Assembly: GCA_016700155.1 (NCBI GenBank)
Contig: CP065001.1
Location: 496,001 to 560,000 of the forward strand
Length of the DNA: 64,000 nucleotides
Source: Ignavibacteriales bacterium
Lineage (GTDB): Bacteria; Bacteroidota; Ignavibacteria; Ignavibacteriales; Ignavibacteriaceae
Direction of reading: 5' to 3'
Under the pieces are notes generated by a model that saw nothing but the letters and a program-made list of their open reading frames with translations, made no database searches and was not told the origin of the DNA. A program made the translations under genes and the position numbers. Shown in pieces: positions 42,407-52,013 of the stretch (positions are counted from its first letter, which is position 1; each line of letters starts with the position of its first letter).

Positions 42407-43129
42407 TTAAAATGTAGTTTTAACTTCACCACCTCCGAACATTGCAAGACCCTTCACTATAAGCGTTCTTGAATTATCAACCGGTATTGATGGATCTCTG
42501 AACATCTTATTTGAAAATCCTCCGAATATCGGTGTAATATTCAACTGGACATTCCAATCTCTTGGAACAATAAGAGTTGTACCACCGAATACTGCAAGTA
42601 CATCTATTACCTGCACACCTTCAGCAAGTTTGCAGGCAACTAAATTAATTTCTGAACCACCGAATATTGCTGTGATACTTCCGCCTTTAAAATTTTCAGA
42701 TGCAATAAATTTGGTACCACCGCCGAAAATCGCGACATCATCGATTACGTCTTTGTTTAAAGACGCGGTAGGATCTGTAGGATTTTCACTTTTTGCAGCA
42801 CGCTCTCTTTGCTTAAGTATGATATAAATTCCCAGTCCAATAAGGATTACAGGAATTACAACGTGACCTTCAATCCTGATAGTGGGAAAAATTTTTGGCA
42901 GTAAGAATATGAATCCTATAGCTGTAAGAATACCGCCGAATATTTTTTTTGTAGAATTAACAAGAATAATAATGCCGGCAATGAACAGCATAAATGGAAA
43001 TGAAAAGATTATTCTTGGAAGATAAAAATCAATTATGTTAAAAGAGTTTAACAGGAACAGACCTCCGAGAACGATTAAAATCAACCCGAAGATTATTCTT
43101 TTATCGATTGTATTATTGGTTGTTTGCAT
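42407..43129 (-). CDS. LiaF-like membrane protein with cell-wall-active antibiotics response domain
   Basis: A 240-residue protein. The first half has about four membrane helices arranged as in LiaI/LiaF (ILVLGGLFLLNSFNIID, then SFPFMLFIAGIIILV). The second half has five FGG repeats (IFGGGTKF, IFGGSEIN, VFGGTTLI, IFGGFSNK, MFGGGEVK) in a small beta-solenoid, as in LiaF C-terminal domains. LiaF represses a kinase that responds to lipid-II damage in Firmicutes. Here it is followed 14 bases later by LytS/LytTR genes, so it may modulate that kinase. AGGAG precedes the start. Confidence 0.88.
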   Translation of the reverse strand: MQTTNNTIDKRIIFGLILIVLGGLFLLNSFNIIDFYLPRIIFSFPFMLFIAGIIILVNSTKKIFGGILTAIGFIFLLPKIFPTIRIEGHVVIPVILIGLGIYIILKQRERAAKSENPTDPTASLNKDVIDDVAIFGGGTKFIASENFKGGSITAIFGGSEINLVACKLAEGVQVIDVLAVFGGTTLIVPRDWNVQLNITPIFGGFSNKMFRDPSIPVDNSRTLIVKGLAMFGGGEVKTTF

Positions 43130-43442
43130 TTTGAACTCCTGCTTACCAATTAGGGAATTTCTTTTGGTGCCAAATTAAAGAATGAGGGTTTGTTGTCCAA
43201 TAGAAAATCGGTGAATGGCAGTATTTTATCGGTAATTGGCGGTTAAATCTATATAAGTACAGAAAGTTTGGATTTTCTCGGAATGTGCAGCTCTCAATTA
43301 ACGGCTACCAATAAATTAAAATAATCTCTTATCACACTAGATCATGATAGCCGCAATATTCAATCAGCGAATCTGCTCTTTACGCGTTCCATCTCCAAAT
43401 AAAGAAGGATCGAACATTGCAGCTATCTTCCGTGCCCCTTGT
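43130..43442. other. Intergenic region upstream of the LiaF-like gene
   Basis: No gene is seen in these 313 bases. A candidate promoter lies at 43170-43200. The rest is AT-rich and without clear repeats. Confidence 0.45.
43170..43200 (-). promoter_or_regulatory. Candidate promoter of the LiaF-like/LytS/LytTR operon
   Basis: On the minus strand TTGG at 43200-43197, a 19-base spacer and TAATTTGG at 43177-43170 approach the Bacteroidota TTTG/TAnnTTTG layout. It is about 40 bases upstream of the start codon. Confidence 0.4.
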
Positions 43443-44099
43443 TTACATACGAAAATACTTTTTCAGAATAGCCGCAGCCTGATCATTTCCTAAACTTCTT
43501 GCTGATATTAAATCAATTGAAGCTTCGTTTCTTTTCCCATCATAATATTTTGCAAGTCCGCGATAGTAATATGCTTCATCATAAAGCGAATCAAGTTTAA
43601 TAGAGGTGGATAGATTTTTGATTGCATCGGGATATTCATTTATACCGATGTAACATCTACCCAGATATAAAAATAATTCTGCATCCAAAGGGTCTTCATT
43701 AATTGCATCTGTAAGTTGATTGATTGCTAACAAGTATTCTTCGTTATTAAAGTTTGATATTGCCGATTGTTTTATAGTTAAGTAAAGTATATCGTCTAAA
43801 TTTGTGGACTCATCTGGTGGATATAGTATACAATCCGGATCAGGATAAACTTCAATTATTTCAACGATAACAGGTTCAGGTGCATAACAAATTGGTGTTG
43901 ATTGTACTGGTGTGGGATCATGATATACAGGCACAGTTGGTTTAACAGGAGGTTGAACTATTGTAGTTGGTGGTTTGTTGTCAACTCTATCGAGCCTTCC
44001 GCCGTCTCCATCCCGGATGTTTCCACTGTCTCTTCGTTGTGCCTCACTGGTAATACTGATTAAAAGAAAAGCCGTTAAAAGAAATGTAAAAGTTTTCAT
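43443..44099 (-). CDS. Exported TPR protein
   Basis: A 218-residue protein with a signal peptide (cleavage near SEAQ, residue 20). A Pro/Thr-rich stretch follows (TIVQPPVKPTVPVYHDPTP). The C-terminal half holds three TPR-like units (from about residue 105: EEYLLAINQLTDAINEDPLD, YIGINEYPDAIKNLSTS, DEAYYYRGLAKYYDGKR). It should be a periplasmic or outer-membrane-side scaffold. The partner is unknown. It lies between two regulated regions and is transcribed alone. Confidence 0.82.
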   Translation of the reverse strand: MKTFTFLLTAFLLISITSEAQRRDSGNIRDGDGGRLDRVDNKPPTTIVQPPVKPTVPVYHDPTPVQSTPICYAPEPVIVEIIEVYPDPDCILYPPDESTNLDDILYLTIKQSAISNFNNEEYLLAINQLTDAINEDPLDAELFLYLGRCYIGINEYPDAIKNLSTSIKLDSLYDEAYYYRGLAKYYDGKRNEASIDLISARSLGNDQAAAILKKYFRM

Positions 44100-44162
44100 T
44101 GAATACCTCCCGCAAAATTTGAAAACTTTAATTCTACAATTATGCCACAGATTTTAGGGGAT

Positions 44163-44197
44163 ATAAAAAAAGTGGTCAAGTTGTTAGACCACTTTTG
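44163..44197 (-). terminator. Rho-independent terminator of the trans-sulfuration gene
   Basis: Read leftward, a 10-bp stem AAAAGTGGTC/GACCACTTTT with a 9-base loop runs into a T-tract, 22 bases after the stop codon. Confidence 0.8.
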
Positions 44198-44218
44198 AAA
44201 CAGGGATTGTCAGAAATG

Positions 44219-45439
44219 TTAAACGTGAACTGCGACTTCTTTAAGATGTGCCTCTTTAACTTTTTCGAGTGCCTGCTCAAGATCATTTATGATGTCATTA
44301 ACATTTTCAATTCCAACTGAAAGCCGAACAAGTCCTTCTGTAATTCCTCCGGCTAATCTTGCTTCCTTACCCATGGAGTAGTGTGTCATACTTGCAGGGT
44401 GTTGAATAAGGCTTTCAACTCCACCTAGACTTACAGCAAGCTGACATAGCTGAACAGAATTCATCATCACCTGACCGGCTTCAAATCCTCCTTCAAGTTC
44501 AAATGTTATCATACCGCCTGGACCTTTGTGCTGGTTCTTTCCAAGTTCATATTGAGGGTGACTCTTTAGTCCGGGAAAACTTATTGTTTTAATGAGCGGA
44601 TGTTTTTCAAGCCACTCAGCAATAATCTGCGCACTTTCACAATGACGTTCCATTCTAAGAGCTAAAGTTTTTAATCCACGGTGTACAAGGAATGAATTGA
44701 ATGGATCAATTACTCCGCCGATTTGATTAAGTGTTTTTCTGAATAGAGTATAAGTTTCTTCATCTTTCACTACAACAATTCCGCCTACTACGTCTGCATG
44801 ACCGTTTAAGAATTTTGTAAGACTATGCATCACAACATCGGCACCGAGTGCTAAAGGATTTTGAAGTGCCGGACTCATGAATGTATTATCAACCGCAACT
44901 TTTGCATTATGTTTATGAGCTACTTCAGAAATAGTTTTTATATCTGAAATACATAATGTTGGATTTCCGGGAGTTTCCAGATATACAACTTTCGTATTCG
45001 GTTTAATAGCATCAATTACATTTTGAACTTTTGAAGTATCAACGAAAGTTGTTTCAACTCCGAACTTCTTCATAATTGTGTTTAGAAGAGTTGTTGTCGG
45101 TCCGTAAACAGCTGCAGAACAAACAACATGATCACCAGCCTGAGTAAGTGCTGCAAAGATTGTATGAACAGCAGCCATACCGCTTCCGCAGCCCAGTGCT
45201 TTGTGACCTCCTTCAAGTTCAGCAATAGCATCTTCCATTGCCTGAACAGTCGGGTTTAACATTCTTGTATAGATGTAACCTTTTTCCTCACCAGCAAAAA
45301 GTGAAGCACCGTGTTGAGCTGATTTAAATTTAAATGTAGAGGTTTGATATATTGGAGGAACTACCGAGCCGTATTCATATTCATCGATACCTGCGTGTAC
45401 ACATTTGGTCTGAAAATCTTCATTATTGTGTTTTTTCAT
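44219..45439 (-). CDS. Trans-sulfuration PLP enzyme (cystathionine/methionine gamma-lyase type)
   Basis: About 406 residues from ATG 45439, which has GGGAG seven bases upstream; the longer frame from 45544 adds no family residues. Signatures are TKCVHAGIDEYEYGSVVPPI, the PLP-binding VDNTFMSPALQNPL and the lysine motif MHSLTKFLNGHADVVGG. The position of the Cys that marks methionine gamma-lyases is AVYGPTT here, which has Pro. The reaction could be cystathionine gamma-lyase, cystathionine gamma-synthase or O-acylhomoserine sulfhydrylase; sequence alone does not decide. It is monocistronic with its own terminator. Confidence 0.9.
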   Translation of the reverse strand: MKKHNNEDFQTKCVHAGIDEYEYGSVVPPIYQTSTFKFKSAQHGASLFAGEEKGYIYTRMLNPTVQAMEDAIAELEGGHKALGCGSGMAAVHTIFAALTQAGDHVVCSAAVYGPTTTLLNTIMKKFGVETTFVDTSKVQNVIDAIKPNTKVVYLETPGNPTLCISDIKTISEVAHKHNAKVAVDNTFMSPALQNPLALGADVVMHSLTKFLNGHADVVGGIVVVKDEETYTLFRKTLNQIGGVIDPFNSFLVHRGLKTLALRMERHCESAQIIAEWLEKHPLIKTISFPGLKSHPQYELGKNQHKGPGGMITFELEGGFEAGQVMMNSVQLCQLAVSLGGVESLIQHPASMTHYSMGKEARLAGGITEGLVRLSVGIENVNDIINDLEQALEKVKEAHLKEVAVHV

Positions 45440-45591
45440 TTTGATCTCCCTTGATCCTATAATATTATTTTTTTCGCTGTTACAAACATAGGCAATTTTA
45501 TTGTGAGTAGGGAATAGCTCAAATAATCCTAAACAGATGAACATTCAGAGACCGTTCCCTACAAAACAAATACTTATAATCTATTATCGCA

Positions 45592-47109
45592 TTAATGATG
45601 GATTTTCTTGAATTCATATTTTGTAAACTCAATAAAATCATCAACACTTAGAGTTAAAGATTTTACAATTCCATTTTCAATTTCAAACGGAATTACTTTA
45701 ACCCCGTAAGTCGGATCACTGTAAGTACAAAGGAACCTGTTTTCGTTTATGAATTCAAGTTTGCCCTTAAGTTTTGAATGATGTTCGAAATTTATTTCAA
45801 GAATATTTTCATTTTTTGTGATATCTATGTAACCATAAACTTCATTCTCATATCTTCCGGTAAGTTTTCCTAAATCAATTGAAGATGCCAGGTTCATGCT
45901 GACTGAATCGCGCATATCTTTAATCCATTTTGCCCTGTTGAGGTTTCTCCGGTTAAATGATTCATAAAATGTTGAATCATAATTTCTATAAGGTAGCCCG
46001 AGATAGGCATCAATTATTTCCCATTTCAACGAGACAAAAAAAGGATTCTGATCAGTATTTGTTAACACAACTACACCGAGTTTTTCTTCGGGAACAAGTG
46101 TAACAGAAGTCACAAAACCATTAACACCGCCGGTGTGCTGAACGAGTTCGCGTCCTTCATAATCCTGAAATTCCCAACCGAGACCATACAAAGTAAAATG
46201 CGTTTTGTTATAGGGATGACGTGATCTTCCTTCGATTGATTGTGGTTGTCTTGTTCTTTGAATCACTGAATATGGAATTATATTTCCTCCATCCAATTTA
46301 CCGCTGTCTAATTGTGCGATGAGCCAGTGACTCATATCACTAATTGATGAACCGATAGCTCCGCATGGTGCTAGATTATCAAAACTTTGAAACGGAATGA
46401 CAGACATTTTCCCATCTACATACGAATGTGCTTTTGCAATATTTTCAGAATTATAAAATTCAGCTGACAGAGCGACAGTTCTATTCATTTTTAAAGGAGT
46501 GAAAATTTTTTCTTTAAGGTATTGTTCCCAAGTTAAACCGGTAATAGCGTGAATAACTTTTCCTGCGATAGCATAACCGGCATTTGTGTATCCCCATTTT
46601 GTTCTGAAACCATAATTTGGAGTAAGCTTCCCGAATTTCTCAACCACTTCATCACTTGTAAGATCAGAAGTCCAGTACATAAAATCACCTTGGAAAGTTT
46701 CCATTCCCATTCTGTGCGAAACAATATCAATGAGATTTAATTCTTTAGTTACCCACTCATCCTTCATTTTAAAATCAGGAAGATATTTGACCACCTTGTC
46801 ATCAAGTGAACAAAGTTTTTCATTTTCCATTAAAGCTAAAGCGGTTCCTGTAAACGCTTTTGTATTTGAACCGATAAGGAAGAGAGTGTTTTCATCAACC
46901 TTGTCATTTGTTCCGAGTTCTTTAACGCCATAACTTTTTATTAAATCAATCTTGCCGTCCTTAATAACACAAACAGCAACACCGGGAATGTCATATTTTT
47001 CAAGAGCGCGCTGTACATAGCTGTCGAGACTGTCAGTCACAAATACAGGCTGAGAATAAATTTGAAATGATAGTATCAGAAGGAAGAAGAGGGTAAATAT
47101 TCTTTTCAT
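45592..47109 (-). CDS. Serine hydrolase, beta-lactamase superfamily, exported
   Basis: A 505-residue protein with a signal peptide (about 1-19, cleavage near YSQP). The beta-lactamase-like domain carries SNTK in FLIGSNTKAFTG, the tyrosine motif GYTNAGY, and HTGGVNGF. A DUF3471-like domain occupies the C-terminal 110 residues (LTGRYENEVYGYIDITKNEN). Such proteins act on D-Ala peptides, esters or unknown substrates; no beta-lactam resistance is implied. It is unlinked to the wall-recycling set at 29.5-36 kb and is transcribed alone. Confidence 0.88.
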   Translation of the reverse strand: MKRIFTLFFLLILSFQIYSQPVFVTDSLDSYVQRALEKYDIPGVAVCVIKDGKIDLIKSYGVKELGTNDKVDENTLFLIGSNTKAFTGTALALMENEKLCSLDDKVVKYLPDFKMKDEWVTKELNLIDIVSHRMGMETFQGDFMYWTSDLTSDEVVEKFGKLTPNYGFRTKWGYTNAGYAIAGKVIHAITGLTWEQYLKEKIFTPLKMNRTVALSAEFYNSENIAKAHSYVDGKMSVIPFQSFDNLAPCGAIGSSISDMSHWLIAQLDSGKLDGGNIIPYSVIQRTRQPQSIEGRSRHPYNKTHFTLYGLGWEFQDYEGRELVQHTGGVNGFVTSVTLVPEEKLGVVVLTNTDQNPFFVSLKWEIIDAYLGLPYRNYDSTFYESFNRRNLNRAKWIKDMRDSVSMNLASSIDLGKLTGRYENEVYGYIDITKNENILEINFEHHSKLKGKLEFINENRFLCTYSDPTYGVKVIPFEIENGIVKSLTLSVDDFIEFTKYEFKKIHH

Positions 47110-47357
47110 TTAATTTCCTTTCAGAATTTTGTTTCAAAATTAAGAAAATAATAATTGTCGATAATCAAATAATTTGATGAGCGGATGAAAGAATAGTATT
47201 ATTTAGCTCAGTAAATGTGTAACTAAAATTATCCTAAAAAAATAATATCCAGTTAGAATTAACAGAACTATACTCCAGACTGGAACAGTTAAATTACAGG
47301 TAAGGTATTATTTTTATAATTCTTTCATTACCTTTAAATACAAAATCAGAGACTTCT

Positions 47358-47582
47358 ATGTCAAAAAGATTAAATATAATTATCGAAAAAGATGAGTTTG
47401 GTTATTACGCTTACTGTCCTGATCTTGAAGGATGTCAAACTCAGGGTGATACATTGGATGAAGTTAGTGAGAATATAAAAGAAGCGATTGAACTTTATCT
47501 TGAAACATTGACAGAGCAAGAGAAAATAAAATTAACCGCAAGAGAAATTTTGACTACCAGTTACGAGGTTTCGATTGCCTAA
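47358..47582 (+). CDS. hicB: HicB-type antitoxin
   Basis: A 74-residue antitoxin of the HicB family with the compact domain IIEKDEFGYYAYCPDLEGCQ, followed by TLDEVSENIKEAIELYLETL. It blocks the RNase toxin HicA. The usual DNA-binding extension is lacking, as in many short HicB proteins. The hicA region follows directly in the same frame, after the stop codon. Confidence 0.87.
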   Translation: MSKRLNIIIEKDEFGYYAYCPDLEGCQTQGDTLDEVSENIKEAIELYLETLTEQEKIKLTAREILTTSYEVSIA

Positions 47583-47591
47583 AGACCCCGC

Positions 47592-47765
47592 TTGAAAGCC
47601 GCCGAAGCTGAAAAAATTCTACTTGAAAATGGATTTATATTCATACGTACAAGAGGGAGCCACAAAATATATATGAAAAATGAAGCACGGGTGGTAATCC
47701 CATTTCATAAAGGAAAGATATTGCATCCTAAAATTGTGAAACAGGTTCTTAAAGCGATTGAATAA
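47592..47765 (+). pseudogene. hicA: HicA-type toxin, start region probably frameshifted
   Basis: The sequence encodes 57 residues of a HicA mRNA interferase, including the catalytic His in TRGSHKIYMKN and VVIPFHKGKILHPKIVKQV. A normal HicA start, MPKxPRLKAAEAEKI, would begin with TTG at 47575 inside the last codons of hicB. But TTG-CCT-AAA is followed by GA-CCC-CGC, one base short of the codon needed, and that frame reaches a stop at 47593. The frame shown starts at an internal TTG at 47592. Either one base was lost near 47584-47586, or translation starts at the internal TTG with a shortened N-terminus. Confidence 0.68.
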
Positions 47766-47840
47766 TATCTGTCTTATTTCCTTCCAATTTTCCTTATATT
47801 AATCCTTCAAATTCAGCTAATATGTTTTTACGGAAATTCA

Positions 47841-49871
47841 GTGCCTAAAGAAAAAATTCTTGTTACTTCCGCGCTTCCTTACGCAAACGGACCTATTCAT
47901 CTCGGACATTTAAGCGGCGCATACCTGCCTGCGGATATTTATGTACGTTATAAAAGATTAAACGGTGATGATATTATTTACATCTGCGGTTCTGATGAAC
48001 ACGGTGTTCCAATTACCATAAGTGCTGATAAAGAAAAAGTCTCACCAAATGTGATTATTGACAGGTATCACTCACAAAATAAAAAAGCGTTTGAACGGTT
48101 CGGGATGAGTTTTGATAACTATTCTCGTACAAGTCTCCCGATTCATCACGAAACTGCAAAAGAATTTTTCCTGGAATTTTTTAATCGCGGACTTCTGATA
48201 GAAAAAAAGTCAAACCAGTTTTATGATGAAAAGGCAAAAATGTTTTTGCCTGACAGATATGTAGAAGGTACATGTCCCAAATGCGGTTACGAAGAAGCGA
48301 GAAGTGATGAATGTGAAAATTGCGGTTCATTGTATGACCCGGCGGAATTAAAAAATCCAAAAAGTAAAATTTCAGGAGGCACACCGACTTTAAAAGAGAC
48401 TTCGCATTATTATTTCCCCCTTGGCAAATATCAACCGGCACTTGAAAAGTATATCGACGATATGAATAACAAGTTTGGTTGGAAAGAAAACGTACTTCAA
48501 TATTGCAGAGGCTGGTTTAAGGATGGACTAAAGGACAGGGCAATTACAAGAGATCTGGATTGGGGAATAAAAGTTCCTGTGGATAGCGCTGCTGGTAAAG
48601 TTATTTATGTCTGGTTTGAAGCGGTACTCGGTTATATATCTTCCACAAAAGAATTATCACAACAAAAAAATAATCCTGAACTCTGGAAAAAGTACTGGCA
48701 GGACCCCGAAACAAAATATGTCGCTTTCATCGGGAAAGATAATGTTGTATTTCACACAATAATTTTTCCGGCAATACTTATGGCGTGGAATGAAGCGGGC
48801 AGAGAGAAATATTGTCTTCCGCAGAATGTTCCTGCAAATGAGTTCTTAAATTTTGAAGGAAAGAAGTTTTCTAAAAGCAGGGGATGGGGAATTGATGTTG
48901 ATGAGTTCCTCGATATTTTTCCTGCCGATCCGCTTCGTTATACACTTGCAGCTAATCTACCTGAAACACGTGACACGGATTTTTACTGGAAAGAATTTCA
49001 GTTAAGAAATAATTCTGAACTTGCTGATATACTAGGTAACTTTATCAACAGAACTTTCACATTTGTGTTTAAACATTTTGATGGAAAAGTTCCTTTAGCA
49101 GGAAGGCTTGAGAAAATTGATGAAGATATGCTGAATGAAATATCTGAATATCCTAAACGTATTTCAGAATATTTTGAAAAGTATAAGATACGCGATGGTG
49201 TAAACGAAATAATGAATCTTGCCCGCGATGGCAATAAATATTTTAATGATTCAGAACCATGGAAAACAGTTAAGTCAGATAAAGAAAAATGCGGGACAAC
49301 TTTAAATATTTGTCTTCAGGCGATTTATACACTTGCAGAATTATTTTCACCTGTTCTACCTTTTACAACTGAAAAATTATTTAAAATGCTGAATGCAAAA
49401 TCTGTAGATTGGATTGACTCAGGAAAACCTCAGTTGAAACCCGGACATCAGCTAAATGCTGCAGAAATACTTTTCCCTAAAATTGAAGATGAAAAAATAG
49501 AAACACAGATGAATAATCTTTCCGGTAATAATCAAAAACAGGATGAACTAATTTCTTACGAAGACTTCATGAAAATCGAGCTAAAAGTTGCTGAAGTCAT
49601 AGAAGCTGAGAAACTTGCCAAGAGTGAAAAGTTAATAAAATTAAAAGTTCGTCTCGATAATGAAGAAAGACAGGTAGTTGCCGGTATTGCAAAAAGTTAT
49701 AAACCGGAAGATTTGGTAGGTAAAAAAGTTGTAATAGTCGCAAATCTTAAGGCTGCAAAGCTAATGGGTACTGAGTCGCATGGTATGATTCTGGCAGCAG
49801 AAACATCTGGCGGGACATTGGAAATATTGAGTCCCGGCAGCAATGTAAGTAATGGAACAAGAGTTAAGTAA
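47841..49871 (+). CDS. metG: Methionyl-tRNA synthetase
   Basis: A 676-residue class I enzyme that charges initiator and elongator tRNA-Met. It has the N-terminal ALPYANGPIHLGHLSGAYLP, the zinc knuckle CPKCGYEEARSDECENCG, the KMSKS-equivalent KKFSKSRG, and a C-terminal Trbp111-like tRNA-binding domain (about 570-676; YEDFMKIELKVAEVIEAEKL). The start is GTG 47841, giving PKEKILVTS. The stop is followed by a subtilase gene whose ATG at 49894 lies 23 bases on. Length is normal for the dimeric form. Confidence 0.97.
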   Translation: MPKEKILVTSALPYANGPIHLGHLSGAYLPADIYVRYKRLNGDDIIYICGSDEHGVPITISADKEKVSPNVIIDRYHSQNKKAFERFGMSFDNYSRTSLPIHHETAKEFFLEFFNRGLLIEKKSNQFYDEKAKMFLPDRYVEGTCPKCGYEEARSDECENCGSLYDPAELKNPKSKISGGTPTLKETSHYYFPLGKYQPALEKYIDDMNNKFGWKENVLQYCRGWFKDGLKDRAITRDLDWGIKVPVDSAAGKVIYVWFEAVLGYISSTKELSQQKNNPELWKKYWQDPETKYVAFIGKDNVVFHTIIFPAILMAWNEAGREKYCLPQNVPANEFLNFEGKKFSKSRGWGIDVDEFLDIFPADPLRYTLAANLPETRDTDFYWKEFQLRNNSELADILGNFINRTFTFVFKHFDGKVPLAGRLEKIDEDMLNEISEYPKRISEYFEKYKIRDGVNEIMNLARDGNKYFNDSEPWKTVKSDKEKCGTTLNICLQAIYTLAELFSPVLPFTTEKLFKMLNAKSVDWIDSGKPQLKPGHQLNAAEILFPKIEDEKIETQMNNLSGNNQKQDELISYEDFMKIELKVAEVIEAEKLAKSEKLIKLKVRLDNEERQVVAGIAKSYKPEDLVGKKVVIVANLKAAKLMGTESHGMILAAETSGGTLEILSPGSNVSNGTRVK

Positions 49872-49893
49872 TGATAAAAACAAAGGGAAAAAG

Positions 49894-51897
49894 ATGAAAA
49901 AAATTTTATTTACAGTCTTGATATGTGCAGTAACAGTATTGGCACAATCACCGCTCGAAAAAGTTTCCCCTCTTCTTCAACAAAAAGTTGAACAGGTAAA
50001 CAGCCAGGAGAAAATACTCGTCTGGATTTTCTTCAACGACAAAGGAACTGAATTAAATACTTTCTATTCTGACCCGAGAAGTGTGGTAAGTGAAAAATCA
50101 CTTAAACGTCGTGAAAAAGTTTACCCGGTAAGTCAGCTTATCAACTATCAGGATTTACCTGTACAGACAAACTATATTGAAACTGTGCAGTCTTTTGGAT
50201 TTGAACTCAAACAAAAATCAAAATGGTTCAATGGAATAAGCGGTTACATTACAAAATATGAAATCAATTCAATCGTAAATCTTCCTTTTGTGAAAAATCT
50301 GGATATAGTTTACGCATTAAAGAAAAATTATGAACCACTTGTTCAGGAATCATCGGTTGAACCTGTTTTATTGAAGCAGCCGGAGAATACTTATTCTTAC
50401 AATTATGGTAGTTCATTCACTCAAATGAATCAGATCAGTGTTCCTGCTGTTCATGATTCAGGTTATACAGGACAGGGTATAACTATATGTGTACTTGATG
50501 CGGGGTTTAACAGGCTTTCGCACATCGCGTTTGCTGATATGAATATCATTGCTGCCTGGGATTTCGTGAACGGGGATCCGGATGTTGGTGATGGAAATGA
50601 TATGGGTACAGGAACACATGGAACTCAGACATTATCCACCATTGGAGGATTTAGTCCCGGAAATCTTATTGGTCCCGCCTTTGACTCTGATTTTATTCTT
50701 GCAAAGACTGAAAATACAGAGAGCGAAACCCCTATCGAAGAAGACAACTGGATAGCCGCTGTTGAATGGGCTGATAGTATAGGTGTCGATGTTACATCTA
50801 CATCATTAGGTTATATAGGTTTTGACACTCCGTACCCAAGTTATACGTGGCAAAGTATGAATGGAAACACCTGCCGTATTACAATTGCGGCTGACCTTGC
50901 GGTTGCAAGGGGAATAGTAGTAGTTAACTCAGCAGGAAATGAAGGAAGCAACAGTTCACACAATACACTTGGCGCTCCGGCAGATGGCGATAGCGTTATA
51001 GCTGTTGGTTCAGTTACAAGTACAGGTACAAGATCATCGTTCAGCAGTGTTGGACCTACTGTTGATGGACGAACAAAACCCGATATTATGGCTATGGGCT
51101 CTTCCACAAGAGTTGCCAGTCCATATAACAACAATAATTTTACAACAGCAAGTGGAACATCGTTTAGCTGTCCGTTAGCGGCCGGTGTTGCTGCGCTTAT
51201 CCTGTGTGCAAATCCAAATCTGACTCCACTGCAGGTTCGTGATGCGATGAGAAATACAGCATCACGGCATACAAATCCTGATAACGAGTATGGCTGGGGT
51301 ATTCTGAATACACTCGCAGCAATACAGGTTTTTCCGCTGCCGGTTGAATTGACTTCGTTCAATGCACGTTACTCTAACGATATTGTGAATCTTGAGTGGA
51401 TCACATCATCGGAAAAAAATAATTACGGATTTGAAATTCAAAGGGAGACTGAAACTAATTCTTATGAAACTATAGGATTTGTTGAGGGTAAAGGTACCAC
51501 ATCAAATAACAGTTTCTATACATTCACAGATGAAAAATTTAGTACAGGAAAAAATTATTATCGCCTGAAACAAATTGATTATGATGGTTCTTTCAAATAC
51601 TCAAACGAAATTCTGGTTGATATTGCTTTGGCAACTTCATTCAGGCTTTCACAAAACTATCCAAACCCATTCAATCCATCAACCAAAATTGATTTTACCG
51701 TTCCTGTTAAATCAAATGTAAAAGTAAAAATATTTGATGTGCTTGGAAATGAGTTGATGGTTATTCTTAATTCTGAAGTCGAAAAAGGAATCCATTCTGT
51801 TAATATCAATATGAACGATTACCCGAGCGGAATCTATTTCGTAAATTTATCAGCCGGAGATTTTAATCAATCTATAAAAATAAACCTGTTAAAATAA
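49894..51897 (+). CDS. Secreted S8 subtilase with type IX sorting domain
   Basis: About 667 residues from ATG 49894, which has AAAGGG upstream; the ATG at 49852 lies inside metG and gives no signal. A signal peptide covers about 1-18. The subtilisin triad is Asp in CVLDAGFNRL, His in GTHGTQTL and Ser in SGTSFSCPLAAG. A propeptide-like region precedes the domain. A linker domain follows (PLPVELTSFNARYSNDIVNL), then the C-terminal sorting domain SQNYPNPFNPSTKIDFTVP, with the SGIYFVNLSAG end. This is the signal for type IX secretion in Ignavibacteria. It should be released or attached at the surface. Confidence 0.94.
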   Translation: MKKILFTVLICAVTVLAQSPLEKVSPLLQQKVEQVNSQEKILVWIFFNDKGTELNTFYSDPRSVVSEKSLKRREKVYPVSQLINYQDLPVQTNYIETVQSFGFELKQKSKWFNGISGYITKYEINSIVNLPFVKNLDIVYALKKNYEPLVQESSVEPVLLKQPENTYSYNYGSSFTQMNQISVPAVHDSGYTGQGITICVLDAGFNRLSHIAFADMNIIAAWDFVNGDPDVGDGNDMGTGTHGTQTLSTIGGFSPGNLIGPAFDSDFILAKTENTESETPIEEDNWIAAVEWADSIGVDVTSTSLGYIGFDTPYPSYTWQSMNGNTCRITIAADLAVARGIVVVNSAGNEGSNSSHNTLGAPADGDSVIAVGSVTSTGTRSSFSSVGPTVDGRTKPDIMAMGSSTRVASPYNNNNFTTASGTSFSCPLAAGVAALILCANPNLTPLQVRDAMRNTASRHTNPDNEYGWGILNTLAAIQVFPLPVELTSFNARYSNDIVNLEWITSSEKNNYGFEIQRETETNSYETIGFVEGKGTTSNNSFYTFTDEKFSTGKNYYRLKQIDYDGSFKYSNEILVDIALATSFRLSQNYPNPFNPSTKIDFTVPVKSNVKVKIFDVLGNELMVILNSEVEKGIHSVNINMNDYPSGIYFVNLSAGDFNQSIKINLLK

Positions 51898-52013
51898 TAC
51901 CAGGGTTTTCAGGGAAGAGGGCGATTGAGGGCTTATTTCCTTGATTTTCAGGAACCCTATTGCTAAAATTGGCAGCCAAAATTATAACTTAATTTAAAAA
52001 GGAGACCGATTAA

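Noticed and set aside
45440..45544. N-terminal extension of the trans-sulfuration enzyme
   Set aside because: A strong GGGAG site precedes ATG 45439. The upstream residues do not match the family.
49852..49893. Upstream start of the subtilase gene inside metG
   Set aside because: It would add 14 polar residues before a clear signal peptide. ATG 49894 has a ribosome site and starts the signal.
50841..51362. 173-residue frame opposite to the subtilase
   Set aside because: It mirrors the subtilase catalytic domain and has no signal, motif or ribosome site.
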